A stretch of DNA of 64,000 nucleotides from Aquila chrysaetos chrysaetos (Eukaryota > Chordata > Aves > Accipitriformes > Accipitridae): contig NC_044014.1 in assembly GCF_900496995.4 (NCBI RefSeq), forward strand, positions 14,782,501 through 14,846,500, read 5' to 3'. Positions within the stretch are counted from its first letter, which is position 1. Each line of letters begins with the position of its first letter. The position numbers were made by a program, and so were the translations under genes. Below the pieces are notes generated by a model. The model did not search any database. It was given only the letters and a program-made list of their open reading frames with translations, and was not told the DNA's origin. This document shows, one piece after another, positions 47,272 through 60,000 of the stretch.

Positions 47272-48583
47272 AAGGCTGGAGGCTGGAGACAAGCTGAACA
47301 CCAGCGTGTCAGACCTGAAATGAGATGGCAAGCTGGAAGTGGGCACAAACTGAAACCAGGGCAGTGCCTGGGCTGTGTTCAGCCTCAGGAAACCTTGACA
47401 CCCGAGTAACACATGGATCTCTGTTGGGACACACACACATGGCATCAGGGGGAACTTCATAAGGCTAGAAAACAGACAGAAAACCAAAGAGAAACAGTCC
47501 CATGACTAAGAATTGTACACTACTGAAACCCGGTGTGTTGTATTAGGAATTAAATTGCCCAAGGCTACTCCATACTTCCCAGTTGCTTAAAAAAAAACAA
47601 GTCTTGCGTGTGAAACAGCATGAAGACTCCTTAAAACGCCACAATCCTCTCCACACAGCAGCTGCCTGCTGACGGGGCTCGTTAAACAATTTATCTCCTG
47701 AGCTGCAATCTGCCTGGGCTTGTGATTCAGAGGAAAAAGCCGTCCTCTGTGCTGTGCACACAGAGCGATGGGATGCACACCTTCCCGCCAGTTTCCAGCA
47801 CAGTCCATTAAACTAATGCGCTGGGTAGGTGTTTCACCACCCAGCTTCACCGCAGAAGCCGCATGAGAGGGAAATGCTTCCTGGCGGTGGGAAAAAGGCA
47901 GATCCAAGTGTATCCCAGGAGACTGCTGCCAGATGTCCCATGACACAGGCAGGTCTGACCCCCTGCGGGAGGGAGAGCTCTGTAGGTAAGGGTAACAAAA
48001 TCAGGGAGAAAACATATGTAAGTGATAAACACATATGTAAGAAAGAAGGATGTATTTGCTGAATTGCACACACACAAAACCACTAATAAAAATAGGAAAA
48101 TGGCCATACTGGGTCATTCTAACTCAGGAGTTTGTTTCTGACAGTGGCAGATGTATGCTTCCCTGGTATAACTTCTCCGGTTCTGGCTGTTTGCGGCTCT
48201 GGGGCTCCCCAGGCAGCAGCCACATCCCTGTGTTTGCTGGCCCTTATCTAATCAGTGCAAGTTCACGTCCTGGATGCCACCATGCTCTGTAATCCACAGT
48301 TTGATAATGTGCTGTATGAAAAAACGTCACCTTTGTTTGCACTTCAGAGTCACTGCCAGCTAATTTCATTCCATGCCCCTGGCTTGTGGGACACAGTGGA
48401 AGAGCTGGGACACAGTTCCTTCCCACCCATCTCCCTGTGCAGGATTTTGCAGACCTCAGTCTCTTTCCTAGGCTGAAGGATTTTCATCTGTTTAATTTCC
48501 CTTCACGCTTTTACTCAACCTTGTTGGCCTCAGTGCATCTCCTGGGGATGTGTGTTGGAAAGATGCGCAGACACACAGACTGG

Positions 48584-48604
48584 CAGACAGACAGACAGAC
48601 AGAC
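48584..48604. repeat. AGAC tetramer microsatellite
   Basis: About five tandem AGAC units. Confidence 0.9.
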
Positions 48605-49667
48605 ATGCACTCCAGGATGGGCCCTGCCATGAGGATGTGTGGAAATGAGCTCCCAAATACAGGTGGACGCATCTCCAAGTGAAACCCCTCATTGGATGCC
48701 CGGTGCAGGTGCCATGAGACGTCCCAGGGCATTGGGAGGTGCAGGCTGAGCTTCCCAGGCAGGTAATGCCACCCCGCCGTGGGCTCGGTGCCGAAAACCG
48801 GCTTTGCTTTAGCCAAAACTAACAGCACGTGTTAAAGGCTGGTGCCATTGGGTGCTTCCCCTTGGCGAGGCGGTGGAGCGAGTCTGGCAGAGCCCAGAGA
48901 GCCACGATGGGCCAAGCGTGCCCGAGGCAGCAAAACCCTGCCCGGCAGCGTGTCCCTGAGCCGCGGAGGGTGGTGGCAGTGCCTTATCGCACAGAGAGGG
49001 CGATAGGGAAAGCCGAGGGGAGCATCCTTGGGGAGATAAAGGGAGCACTGTGGTGGCGGGGCTGGAAAAGCCACTGCTGGAGGAGGGGAGGCATTCCGGC
49101 TGCCACCCGAGGCACGGGAAGGGAGACCGGACCCGGGTGCCAGCAGTTTGGCAGAGCCGCATGGGCCCAGCACGAGCTGGGGCAGGTGGGTGGCTGTCGT
49201 CACCCTTGTCGCTGTCGGGGACCACCCAAAGGTACCCAGGACCCCGCTGGGGCTGTGCCCTTTTCCAGGCCACCAGGGCCAGGAAAAACAGGCAGAAAAA
49301 GAGAGGCTTGTTTTGCCGGGGAGGTTTTTTTGTCTGGCGCATTTTGTGGCCGTGCCGGCCCAGGGTGGTACAACTGGGAACGGACCAGGGGGTAGTTTTT
49401 GCTCTGCACAACCATTCCCTGAGCCTTTCCAGCCCGGACCACCATGCCCGCAGGTGTGACGGACGCAGGCCCGTGCTCACTGGTGGCAGCGGACCCTTGC
49501 TTGGGGCAGGCGGGCAGGACCCCCTCCTCCAGCCGCTGTGGCCAGTGTCCCCCAAGCCCCCGTGCCACCCGCAGCCGCTCCCCGGGACCTCCTCCTCGCC
49601 ACCCTTCCCACAGCGTACGGGGCGCACCCCGGCCCCCCTCGCCCCAGCCTGCGCTGCAGACACACTA

Positions 49668-49680
49668 CCCCCCCCCCCCC
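49668..49680. repeat. Poly(C), 13 bases
   Basis: Uninterrupted C run followed directly by an AT-rich patch (AAATCAATAATTAATCG). Confidence 0.9.
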
Positions 49681-49852
49681 AAATCAATAATTAATCGCTT
49701 TATTTTAACGGAAGCTGTGGCTCCTTCAGCCTTCGTGGCACGCGACACTGAGGCCGACTGAGAGAACTGTGGGGGCTCAGGCAGGCCGGGGGGGTGCAGG
49801 GCCGGGGGTGCAGCCCCAGAGATTTTGGCCGGAGCGATGCCAGGCCCTGGGC

Positions 49853-49870
49853 GGGGGGGGGGGGGGGGGG
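49853..49870. repeat. Poly(G), 18 bases
   Basis: Uninterrupted G run about 140 bases upstream of the inferred transcription start; it could form a G-quadruplex. Confidence 0.9.
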
Positions 49871-50022
49871 CTGTTGGGGGGAGGCCGTGCGGCTGTTTCT
49901 CGGGTTGGCACATTGCCGCCGCTCCCTGCCGCCGCTCCTCTCCGGCTGAGCGCCGGGCTCGCACACTCTCCCCGGTCCCTGCCGCCGGGAGGGGCGGGGC
50001 GCGGGGCGCGCCTGCGCAATGC

Positions 50023-50078
50023 AGCCGCCTGGGCGCTGCGGCAGTTGTGCGGGGTAGTTCTTCCGAGCGCGGCAGGAG
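50023..50078 (+). other. NT5C2: Candidate NT5C2 non-coding exon 1 (5' UTR)
   Basis: The stretch ends GGCAGGAG|GTGAGAG, a strong donor at 50079, just downstream of GC boxes and an NRF1-like site. The left boundary is arbitrary because the cap site cannot be read. In mammals the NT5C2 start codon is in a later exon, which fits the lack of coding sequence here. A second possible donor is CCG|GTGAGG at 50360. Confidence 0.45.
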
Positions 50079-51073
50079 GTGAGAGCGGCCCGGGCGCGCG
50101 GGGGCAGTGCGCGCGTGCGGGTGCGCGTGCGCTCGCCGGGCGCGCGGCGGGGACCGTTGGGGGGCGGCGGTGGTGTGTGTGTGGGGGGGGCGGCGGCGGG
50201 GAGCGCCCCCTCCCCGCTCCCCTCAGGCGCGCACCCCGCGGAGGGGGGTGGGGGGCGTCTGTCCGCCGTCGCGGCCGGGGCTGAGGAGAGGAGAGGAGGG
50301 GAGGGGAGGGGCAGTGAGCGGAGCGCGGGTGCCCGCCGGCGACATTTCCCCTTCTGCCGGTGAGGGGATCCCCTCGGAGGCAGCGCCCGCCGGCTCCGCC
50401 GCTTCCCCGGGGCCCGGCCGGCCCCCCTTCCCCTGCCCGGCCGCTGTGCCCCGGGAGCCCCTGTTGCCTCCCCATCCCGTCCCAAGCAGGGCGGCCGCCG
50501 GGTTCCCTCGGCTCATGCCGTACGGGCCCCCTCTCCCGTCCCCGGGGCGGGGTGAACCCCCGAGCCCTTCCCGTCCCCACCGGGCCCCGAGCTGGCCCGG
50601 CCCGGTGGCCGGCGGGGTGCGCCCCGGAGCTGCCCCCCTCTCCCCGGGGCAGGGTGGCTGTTTGCCTGCCGCTCCGGCGCGGGGAGCGCTCTCCCGCCTC
50701 TTCGCCGTCCGAGGCGCGGCGTGAGGAGAAGGAGCCCTCGGGAAGGCGTTTCTGAGGTTTGGGGCCAGCACCCACCCGGTGTGTTCTTTTCCGCCTTCCG
50801 TCCCACGTGGACCGGAGGGGTCCCGGCGGCACCTCCCAGCCCGCAGCTTCCCCCCCGGGGTAGCCGCCAGCCCGGCTGGGGAGGTGGTTAGAGGCGATCC
50901 TCTTCGCTGAGGAAAGAAAGCCTGATCCCGGCGCTGGGCAGAACGCTTCCCGGACAGCCTTGCATCAGGGCGAGGAGGGTTCATTGTCACTGCTCTGTTG
51001 CGTTTGAGTGGCTCTTGGCAATCCGGCCGCATCAGGCTTGAGCTGATAACCTAAAGCCGGGAGCGAGGCACCA

Positions 51074-51092
51074 AATAAATAAATAAATAAAG
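51074..51092. repeat. AAAT tetranucleotide microsatellite
   Basis: Four to five tandem AAAT units just outside the CpG island. Confidence 0.9.
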
Positions 51093-54000
51093 ACAACGCA
51101 AAACTGCTTTGCTTGCATTTTGCTTATGCTTTTTTTTTTTTAATCCCTCCTTTTGTGCCAAAAATAATGTTGCAAAATGTATGGCGGAAACAAACCTACA
51201 CTGGTTTCTGATAGACTAGATGACTTAATAGGGCAGTACTGTTTCTTGTAGCACAGGCAGTTTTAAAAATTCCTGGAACCACTGAGATTATGAAACCCTC
51301 AAGTTTATTCCCTTGCTAGTGTTTCTAAAGGCTGCCAAGCTGGATACCAAGGATCCTCTCTGACGTGGTCTTGAGAACATTCCTCCCAAGGCATAATCAC
51401 TCATGTTTTAAAAGATTTTTTTTTAGCTCTGGAAGATTTACCATTTGAACCTCAAAGGTTGCAAAATGCTTTCTAAGTAGTCACTTAGAAGCGTCCCCCT
51501 CTTACCCGTCCAAATGATCCTCTGCGTCAGTTTAGAATAACATTTTGTCACTATCTGAAATATATTGTATTGATCCATATACCTGTTTGTCACTAGTGCG
51601 TAAATCGAAAATATGAACATTTTCAGGTCCTCTCAGGTGCTATGTGGTTTTATTGAAAACCAGAAACAAAACTCAAAACTACATTTTGATCATGTGCTGA
51701 ATTTGTAGTTCTAGCAGTGAGGAAAAACCCTGGTGTTTTACTTGTGAACCAATCAGCTTAGCTGTGGAAGTCTGTCACAGTCCTTGTCAGCCCATGTCAG
51801 CCTAAACATATTTTAGAGTAGAACTGCTATTTAAAATAATCTATTGCCATTAGTCCGGAGTCCAAAAGATCATTCAGGAACTTGCTGGTTTGATTAACAG
51901 CAGTTGGAGTTTGTTCAAGCATAGACGTAGTTTCATTATATAGTACAATACAACCTTTACTCTGTATAGCGTTATTCAAACAAATTGTATGGCAAAATGC
52001 ACCACCGAATTACATTTAAAATGCTCCATTGAATTAAGTACAATCGCAGAGATAAATGGGGAGAAAAATTGTAAGAATGGGAGAAATGTTTTCAGCTGAG
52101 GTTTGAAATTAACAGCCTGTTAGTATATTTGCATCGGTAGCATTAGTGTTATATGTTGTTTCTAGGATATACACTAGCAAAAATCAGATGCAAGCCAGAA
52201 TTTTCCCAGGCAAGTTTCCAGTTTGTAGGCAATTTTTAATAACAATAATAATAGTAACACACACACCCTCTTGATTTGCTACTCCTTGTCATATTTGATT
52301 GCTAATACAGCTCGAATTGAAACTTAATAGACCCTTCCTAAAATCACTAGAAATATTTATCCTAGACTTTTTTAACTTCCAGGGGAATGTTTGTTTTTTA
52401 GAAAACAGAAACCTTAGTGTGGTGTTTACTGGTAAACACTGCAGTATGGTACTCTTTGGGGAAACATTGAAAGGAGTGTTTTATTTCCTTTGAAAATATC
52501 CAAGTATATTATTTTTGCATCTAAAGTAAAAGGGAAGCAAGCTACTAAAATACAGTTTTTAACTGATGCTTATTGAAAATGCATGTAGGTTTATTTGCTC
52601 ACATCATACCTGTTATTTGCAGTTCAGCTTAATAAAATAATGCTTCAGTTAGAAACTGATAGATGGATGCTTAGCTTGTAGCATGAGCTGTTACCTGGGG
52701 ATGGCCCCAGGCTGGCTGCAGAGTAGGTTTGCAGTGCTCCAGGACAAACTGAGCTGATCTGCAACCTTTGAATCCTACAGAAATTGTAGATATTGACTCA
52801 CAAGGAGGTGCAGGAATAAGGGTTGGCTGCAGCTCTGCCCTGAAAATCTTGGGCAGCAGACAGAAGCGAGGTCATGCAGTCGCACTGAGTGAACCCATTC
52901 TTTTGTAGGAATTTGAAATTAGGGAGTGCTTTGGGATCTGGATGGTTCAGTATCATGCAACCTGCTGTTGCTCAGCCACTGGTGAAAATCCTACAGAGGT
53001 CTGTGATGACCCAAAGTAACGTTACCATGTCGAAGCTGCTTGGCCTGGGGAAGGTGGATTAATGGTCTCCAGCCAGGCTGCAGTGGAAAGTTGTCATAGG
53101 AACTGGCTTGCTGTTTGGCAGGGCTGTGCCTTGTCTTCACTCCTTTAAAAGAACACCTCAGTAACTAATCACCTCAGGATAAGGAGTGCTCATATGCCAT
53201 CCAGCGTAAACCCATGAAGAGAGCAAGGCACTTATGCTCTACCCCAGGGGAAACTGAGGACAGCACTATAAGTCAGCAGAGGACAGCCTGAGTGATGCAC
53301 CTTGGGATGAGTTCGCAGTGCCTGCTCTGCGCCGTGTCCTTGCCTCGGGGTGGCTCACGAATGCTGGGTGTCCTGATATAAAACAGCTGTGGCTTTTTTA
53401 GCAGTGAGAATAATAGGACAGAAAACTGAACAGAATGTGCCCGGGAATGGAAGCCTTGTCTCGCTCTTTGGGATGTGTTTGGGATGAGATATCTTACCAA
53501 GTCAGCGCATGGGAATTCTTCATTTATTGTCTGTACTGTATCTACTTTTAAAATTTTATTTATAGTGTCAGCGGCACAAATATAATTTGAAATTATATTT
53601 GAAATGGCCGTAATCTGAGTCTTCAAAAGTTGGCTATTCTGTACTGAAGCATATCTTATTCTTTGAGTATCTTCAAAGTGCACATTCATATAAATATTTC
53701 CTGTTGTAAAACATCTGGTTTATGCTACTAAAGAAATTATTATTATGTGTCATGGTTATGATGCTCATAGCAATGAGCTGTATTTTGCTTTTTAATCATT
53801 ATGTCTCCTTAACTGGAATGGTTCCTAAAACCTTGGACTGTGTACTCTACATAGAGAGCATGTATACATGGGTCTGCTTTCTTAACACAACCACAGAGAG
53901 AATCCAGCATGTACAATAAATAGAACTTAATGTAGGGTAAATAGACCTTAAGCAACATCTGGAAAAAATTGCGTAGGTATTTAAAGTAGCCACTGTAAGC

Positions 54001-57000
54001 AATTGATAATCTAAACCCACCTACATAAGCATAGGCATTAAGTCCCATGCACGTGTTAGCAGGGCTAAAAAGGTTCTTGGGGCACCTGCCTGTATGAAGC
54101 CATATTGGGAGAAATACATTTTTTATATGACAGCATGAGATCAAGAAGGGTCCCTGAGTAATTCAGCCCAAAACACCCCACAGCAGTCTATGTTGAATCT
54201 TACTACTACCTGAGTGTGTAACAGTATATGCACCTTACTATAAGGTCAAAAGCAGATTTGCTCTTACTTCCCGGACAGTTGGGTCCCCAAATGTAGGAGT
54301 AGTGAATGGCTGTGTGCCAGCCCTCTCAGTCCTATCACGTTTTCAGGTCTGGTACAGAATGGTAGAGGCTAAACTTGTTGCTTGCTGGTGACTTTAGCTT
54401 ATCATCCTCTGGGCATGAATACCTGCTGCGGGATTTACCAGCACAGCCAGCCCTTTTTTGGTAGTTTCATTAGAGAGAAAGTTCTGACTGAACTGGGGCG
54501 GTTGGAAACCCCATTGTGATTATCTGCATGCTACCTTCTCTTAACACATAAGCAAGAAAACAAGTGGGTTCTTACCCTGTGCGTCATTCCAGCTAAAACT
54601 GCTTTAAATTCTGCAAAGGTGTGAGCCCATTCAATGCGGAGAGCAGGAGTCACAGTAATGAGATACCTATAGAAATGATGCTGGGACGTGAGCAACCTGT
54701 TGGTTTCCCTTTTGAAATTAAAGGACGTGTGGGCACAGCTTCTGTAGGTGGATGGAAGAAGAAAGGGTGGCCCAAGGAGATGTGACTCTTCTGAGATTTG
54801 AAGGTGGCTCCAAAGTGAAATAAGTTAGTAGAAACAGATGTGTGGGAACAGTGTACTCTAGTACTGCTTGTATTGTATCCATCCTGTAAATAAGAAGGCA
54901 GTTTCGGTCTCCAAAACTACCATTCCGGCTCTTTTCACCACAAGTGATTTATTTAGAAACAAAGGTTCCTTGAAGTCATTATGCGTTCCAAACTTAGCTT
55001 AATTTAGTTACAGAGTTTTCACAGCTCCCAGCTGCCTTCCACATATTTTCGAACAACGACTTACTATTTTGCATATATGCTTACTACAAGATGATCATTT
55101 AACCTAGCTTGGCACAATTGGTTCAGAGGAAAGGGTAAAACAGAGATTTCCTGTACGGGTTTCTGTGCGAGGCTCTGAAGTAGAGTGGTTTTCCACTGTT
55201 TACTTAAGAACAGGCCTTTGGATTAGCTGGCTTTGACCCAGGCCTTGTAGTTCTCCCTGTTAACATTGGCATAATATATAAAACACTTAAGATACATTCT
55301 TGCTAGATTTTCAGGAAGCAAATTCTTGCTGAACCCTCCAGGAAGGTACACTTCCCCAAAATACTTTCCAACGGGGGTGGTCCAGCTTTGACAGTTGGTG
55401 GTGGCCAGGTCTGGATTGTGGGACCTTCTGGGTGGGTTGCCCCTTGTGCGAGCTGCTGTCTTTCCCCTGGCAGTAGCTGCTGCCTGCACTGCTGCAGTAG
55501 CAACAGCTGCATCCCAGCTGTGTGCGCTAGGCTCAGGAGGAAGCGTTTAGCTGTTCAGGCAGTGTTTGCTGCTGAAATCAGTATTCCTTATCTCCTTCGG
55601 AGAATGGTAGCTGTGGGTGGGAATCAACTCATACTTTACCACTTGGACTGTGCTCCTCTTGGCATTTGCATCAGATGTAGTGCATCTGGCCATGGCATAT
55701 AACAAGAGAAACTTTCTAATTGGCTTCTAAAATAACCAAGGAAGGAAGGTAAATTCGAAAGAGAGAAGACCGATGGTTTAGCATAAAGCATACTAAAATC
55801 TCTAGACCAGCTGAATTTAGCTGGTGTTTGGGTTGGTTCAGTTGGTGATGAGTTGCACGTAGGCATGCATGGTGAATAATTAGGAACATGGGGTCAGAGA
55901 AGAGCATGTGAATGTTCTGCCCTCAGAAACCCAAAGAGGTGCTGGGTGAGATTTATGCCAGTGCTTTGTAATCATAACGCAGCAATTACCAATAATAACG
56001 TCTCAAAGTAAGTGCTAGTAAACAGCAGGCTGCTTAGGTAATTTTGGAAGTGAATAAATAGAACCAGTTGCAATTAAAAATAAATAATCTTTTTAATTGT
56101 TGAGTTCCTTTGCTTTCTCCAAGATACCTTTTTTTCCCCCAAAGGAAGAGCTAAACATGTTGGCAAAGGTATTTCAAATATTTCTTTCAGATCTTTTCAA
56201 GTCACCTTTTTGGATATTACAAAGCAATTCCATTTCAAGACTATGCAAAGACATATGTGGCCTTTGAAGTCACAGGAAAGGGCTGCAAGATTTGGTCCCG
56301 AGTGTCCTGGTTAAATCATGTAGTTTCTGCCATCCTATGCAGTATTCACTGAGACCTTTTAAGAACAGGTACCCATAATAGCTGCATAGTTGTTTCTTTT
56401 TCATTGCTTGTTCAGTTCTACTTTTATAATGTTATTCTCTGTGTGCCTTTAGGTTGGGATGAGCTCATTCCCTACAGAAAAAACTGATCAGTTGAACAAA
56501 AATTGCAGGTGCTCTGAGCACCAGTTAGCTTGAGGCTGACACCGGAAACTGCTCTTCCTGTTCAGTTCCTGTAGCTTTCCCATCATTGAATACAAGTGGC
56601 CGAGTGAAGCTGGAAAGAGGAATTTAACATAGAAGCAAGCCAGACTGGTAAATCATCTGTTAGTTCTGCTGTCTGGAAACTGAGGCAGGAGTCAGATTTC
56701 ATTTTCCACTTCATGTCGCAAGCATCAGTTGGTGCACCGGTGATGTTTAAGGACAGGTCAGCAAGGCAGCACCTGTTTTGAGTCTTTTGGTGTTTTGGCA
56801 TGCTGCATTTCCACATCGCTTTCCTTTGTTAAAAAAAGGAAAATAAAACATTGCCTAAAGGGAAATACAAACATGTGAACAGGGTCTCTCTGAAGGGAGA
56901 AGTGTTCAGCAGACCTTTTCCACCTGTAATCAAAAGCAGGGCTGCAGCTGACAGGGCTGGATAGAGCTCTGCTAGGGAAGAATGATAAAAATGAGCATTT

Positions 57001-60000
57001 GCTACATAAAGCTGTAAGTGGTTCAAGTAAGTAGACACAAACCCCCTTTTCTCTGTTCTTCAAAACGCTTGCTCTACTCAAAAGTGTCGCTGCTAAGCAG
57101 TGACTAGCATACCAGACGATCTTCTGCTAAGTCCTTTTTAGTTAATAATACGAATTGAGCCTCTAGAAGGCATTAGCTTGCCCGTACCATTAACCACTTG
57201 GTGACTGCGGACATCGTGAGCAGAATGTGTCTTGCACGTGTTCTGGTGTTTATTAGTGCCCTCCTTATAGCGGTGTTGAAATGGGATGATTTTATAGAGA
57301 GTATGTTAAAAAATGTCATTGCTGGAATCATCAGCAGAGATGTGTGTGATATTTTATGAGCAAATTTTATACAAATTGGAAAGAGCTTTACTTGCTGTGA
57401 TCTGGGATGAAATATCCATCAATAATTTGGGGACTTTTTCACTTCTGATCCAGAGAAATAACGCTGTAGTCTTTCTAAGAGTTTGTTAAAAACACATTTG
57501 TAATCTAACCTCTCCTATTTTTTTTTCATGTGATAATAGGTTAGGGAAATTCCTAACCTCTTGTTTTACATGTATTTTAACTTCTCTTGCAATATTGCAC
57601 TGGCAGTTTTATGAGCCAAGGCCAAAAAACTCTGCTTGCTAAACTTGAGCAATCAGGAGGGAACAGATGATGAAAAACTAACAATGTTTTACTCATCTAC
57701 CACTCATTTTTCCTCACAGACATGTAGTGAGTAGACATTAACAAAGACAATAATAAAAAGCACTTTCAGTCCTCATAAATCAATGTGTGCTGGTGGGGTC
57801 AAGAACAAATATTGGAAAGGTTAGGACATGTAGAGAACTGTCTTCCCGTGTTGTGACGCTCAGAGCCAGGCTGGGATTTTTTTCAGTTGCTGTTTTGAAA
57901 GCAATTAGAAGGAGGCATTTCTGTGGCTGCACAGGAGGCTTTGTGCTGGCTGGGCACGTGGTCAGCTATTTTTTTAGCGGCTACTGTAGGTCAGGTAACA
58001 TGCTGAGAAAGAAGTCCTTCTCTGAATCAGGGCTGTCGTATTACTCTGCTTGGGACAAACGTTTTTAAAGGTGTCTCAGAACCTAGGGGATTCAAGCTGT
58101 TCACTCATCTGCAGCAGGAGCACAAGACTGCGCTGTTGAATGAGTCTTCAAGTCTACACCGCCAAGATACTTGAGATTCCCTGAAGAGAGAGGTCCCAGC
58201 CAGAGGGAAGTTTCAGTGTTGGGAACTCTCGGCTCTGGTCTTGGGATAACAGGGACCTGCTGACGATGCCTTCATAGTTGTTTGTTAATGTTCTCTCACC
58301 CTTCAGGCTGACAGGTTTCTTCGAGGTTACAGCTGATGACTGTCTGTCACTTCATGCATGTTCCTTCTGAGTACCATATATGCTGAGACAAGTACAGAGA
58401 GAGCACTATGTGTGTCCTCCTCAGCTCCTGCTGGGGAACAGTCTCCTATGTCAGCAGGATTGATTTAACATATTAAAAAACAGTGAACTGAAGGGACCAT
58501 GGAAAGATGACTTTGTTTTCCCCAAATAAACTTAGTGGTTTGTGTTTTGCTTGGACGAAGTAGTAAGAAGTTTCCGAAGAAAAGGAGTTGGTACAGTTGG
58601 AAAATGGTATAATCTAGGCCTTTGGTATCACTTGATAAACCTGAGACAGTTAGGTTATCAAAGAGAAGCCAGAGACTTAGCAGAAGTTCAAAGTCATCCT
58701 AGATGTTCAGTTATTTTACTGATGAATTAAGTTACATAGGTTGCCTAAGAAATACTGTATGAATTAGCAGTCTTTTGGAAGAGCATGGGAGTACTGCAGA
58801 GAAGGTATTCATAAAATTAATTTACTTATAGAGTTTCCTCGGTACTACACATCTGTCAAGATTAAATGAGATTTGGGGGCTGATAACATCTACATGGGGA
58901 CACTATTGTGCCCTAAGGACAGATTTGTAATTTCTTTTGTAATCAGGCAGACTATAATTACTATGTTTGGCTCTGATTAAAAAAACAGGTCAGAAAAGGA
59001 ATGGGTTGTACTCTTTATGTGGAGGGGAACTTCACACTGTAAGAGCACTTCAAAACACCTACAGACTTGACGTTCCCTGTTTTTTCACCTTTGTGCTTGC
59101 TCGGTTGGTGGGTCTGTGTATCTTTATTCTCACTGGCAAGGAGCTGCTATGTGGGGCTGCTTGCTAAGAACAGAGTGCAGGAAAGGCTGGGTATGCACCT
59201 TTCTGATCTCTGCGATGAGTGGTAAGCACATGTCCAACATCTGGTTTGGGGAGAAAGGATTTATGTGTGGCTCAGGTGAGGGGTACCTGTGGTTACTGAA
59301 CTAGGAGGAACATAGAGAAGGAGATAGTTGTACTTCTGGCCTTTGTGAGCATTTCAGGAGAGTGTTAGAGCCAGCCCAGGAGCGATTTTGATGAGCTGAG
59401 CCTGGATGCAGAAGGCTCTTGCCGTTCTCACCTGAAAGGCTAGATCAGCCTCAGGGAAGGCTTCTTGGAAAAGGGATAGGTAACCATTATTAAGGACAAA
59501 AGTAGGAAGCCATGAATTCTGTAGTAGACTAGTATGTGTCTGGAGCCCTGTATATTAGGATAACTGAGAATCAAGATTCTCTTAACTAAATTATTTCTGT
59601 ATTTATCTTCACAGTGCCCGATATGGCTGAGGAGTACCATTATTTTATCTTGTTTGTGTTTTGCAGACAAACAGCAAGTTGAAAACTGGCTGGGTTTTGC
59701 ATATCAAGTCTGTGGCCTTGCTGGGTATTAAGGCTTTCTCTCCTATGTCTGCCTTAGTTCCACAGTCCTCAACTCACCCTTCTTCTTTTGGAAAGATAGG
59801 TTTATTTGTCAGTGATCTGTCTGTTATTAGTGGGTAAGATCTCAAAAGAAAGAGAGACCAATAAGCATTTGGTAAGCTTTCTCCTTAAAGAAGGTGGGAG
59901 GAGAAGGGAGTGGTGCTGGAGAAGAAAACTCTTAGCAAGGAAAAAAAAGAGTCATCGCTGATTTTGACAGAGCAGCTCTCAGAATTACCGGATCGTCTTC

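Larger units (their letters stand above)
44866..49480. other. Spacer between INA and the inferred NT5C2 promoter
   Basis: About 4.6 kb of mixed GC content. No exon recognised. Contains an ATTCC pentamer repeat (47242-47271) and an AGAC tetramer repeat (48584-48604). Several long frames occur on both strands but lack any recognised domain. Confidence 0.7.
49481..50900 (+). promoter_or_regulatory. NT5C2: CpG island, inferred NT5C2 promoter
   Basis: Dense CpGs with GC boxes (GGGGCGGGGC near 49991-50000) and an NRF1-like CCTGCGCAATGC (50011-50022). Both lie just upstream of a good splice donor. An 18-base G run (49853-49870) and a 13-base C run (49668-49680) flank the core. NT5C2 is the expected neighbour of INA, divergently transcribed. 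The gene name rests on synteny because no coding exon is in the window. Confidence 0.65.

Noticed and set aside
48809-49687. 292-codon minus-strand frame between INA and the NT5C2 island
   Set aside because: No recognisable domain or conserved motif, GC-rich sequence, no evidence of splicing context; probably chance.
49777-50832. 351-codon minus-strand frame in the 50 kb CpG island
   Set aside because: Low-complexity Pro/Arg/Gly composition typical of CpG islands; no family resemblance.
58542-58730. 62-codon plus-strand frame in the inferred NT5C2 intron
   Set aside because: Does not resemble NT5C2 or another family I recognise; lacks a convincing acceptor and donor pair.
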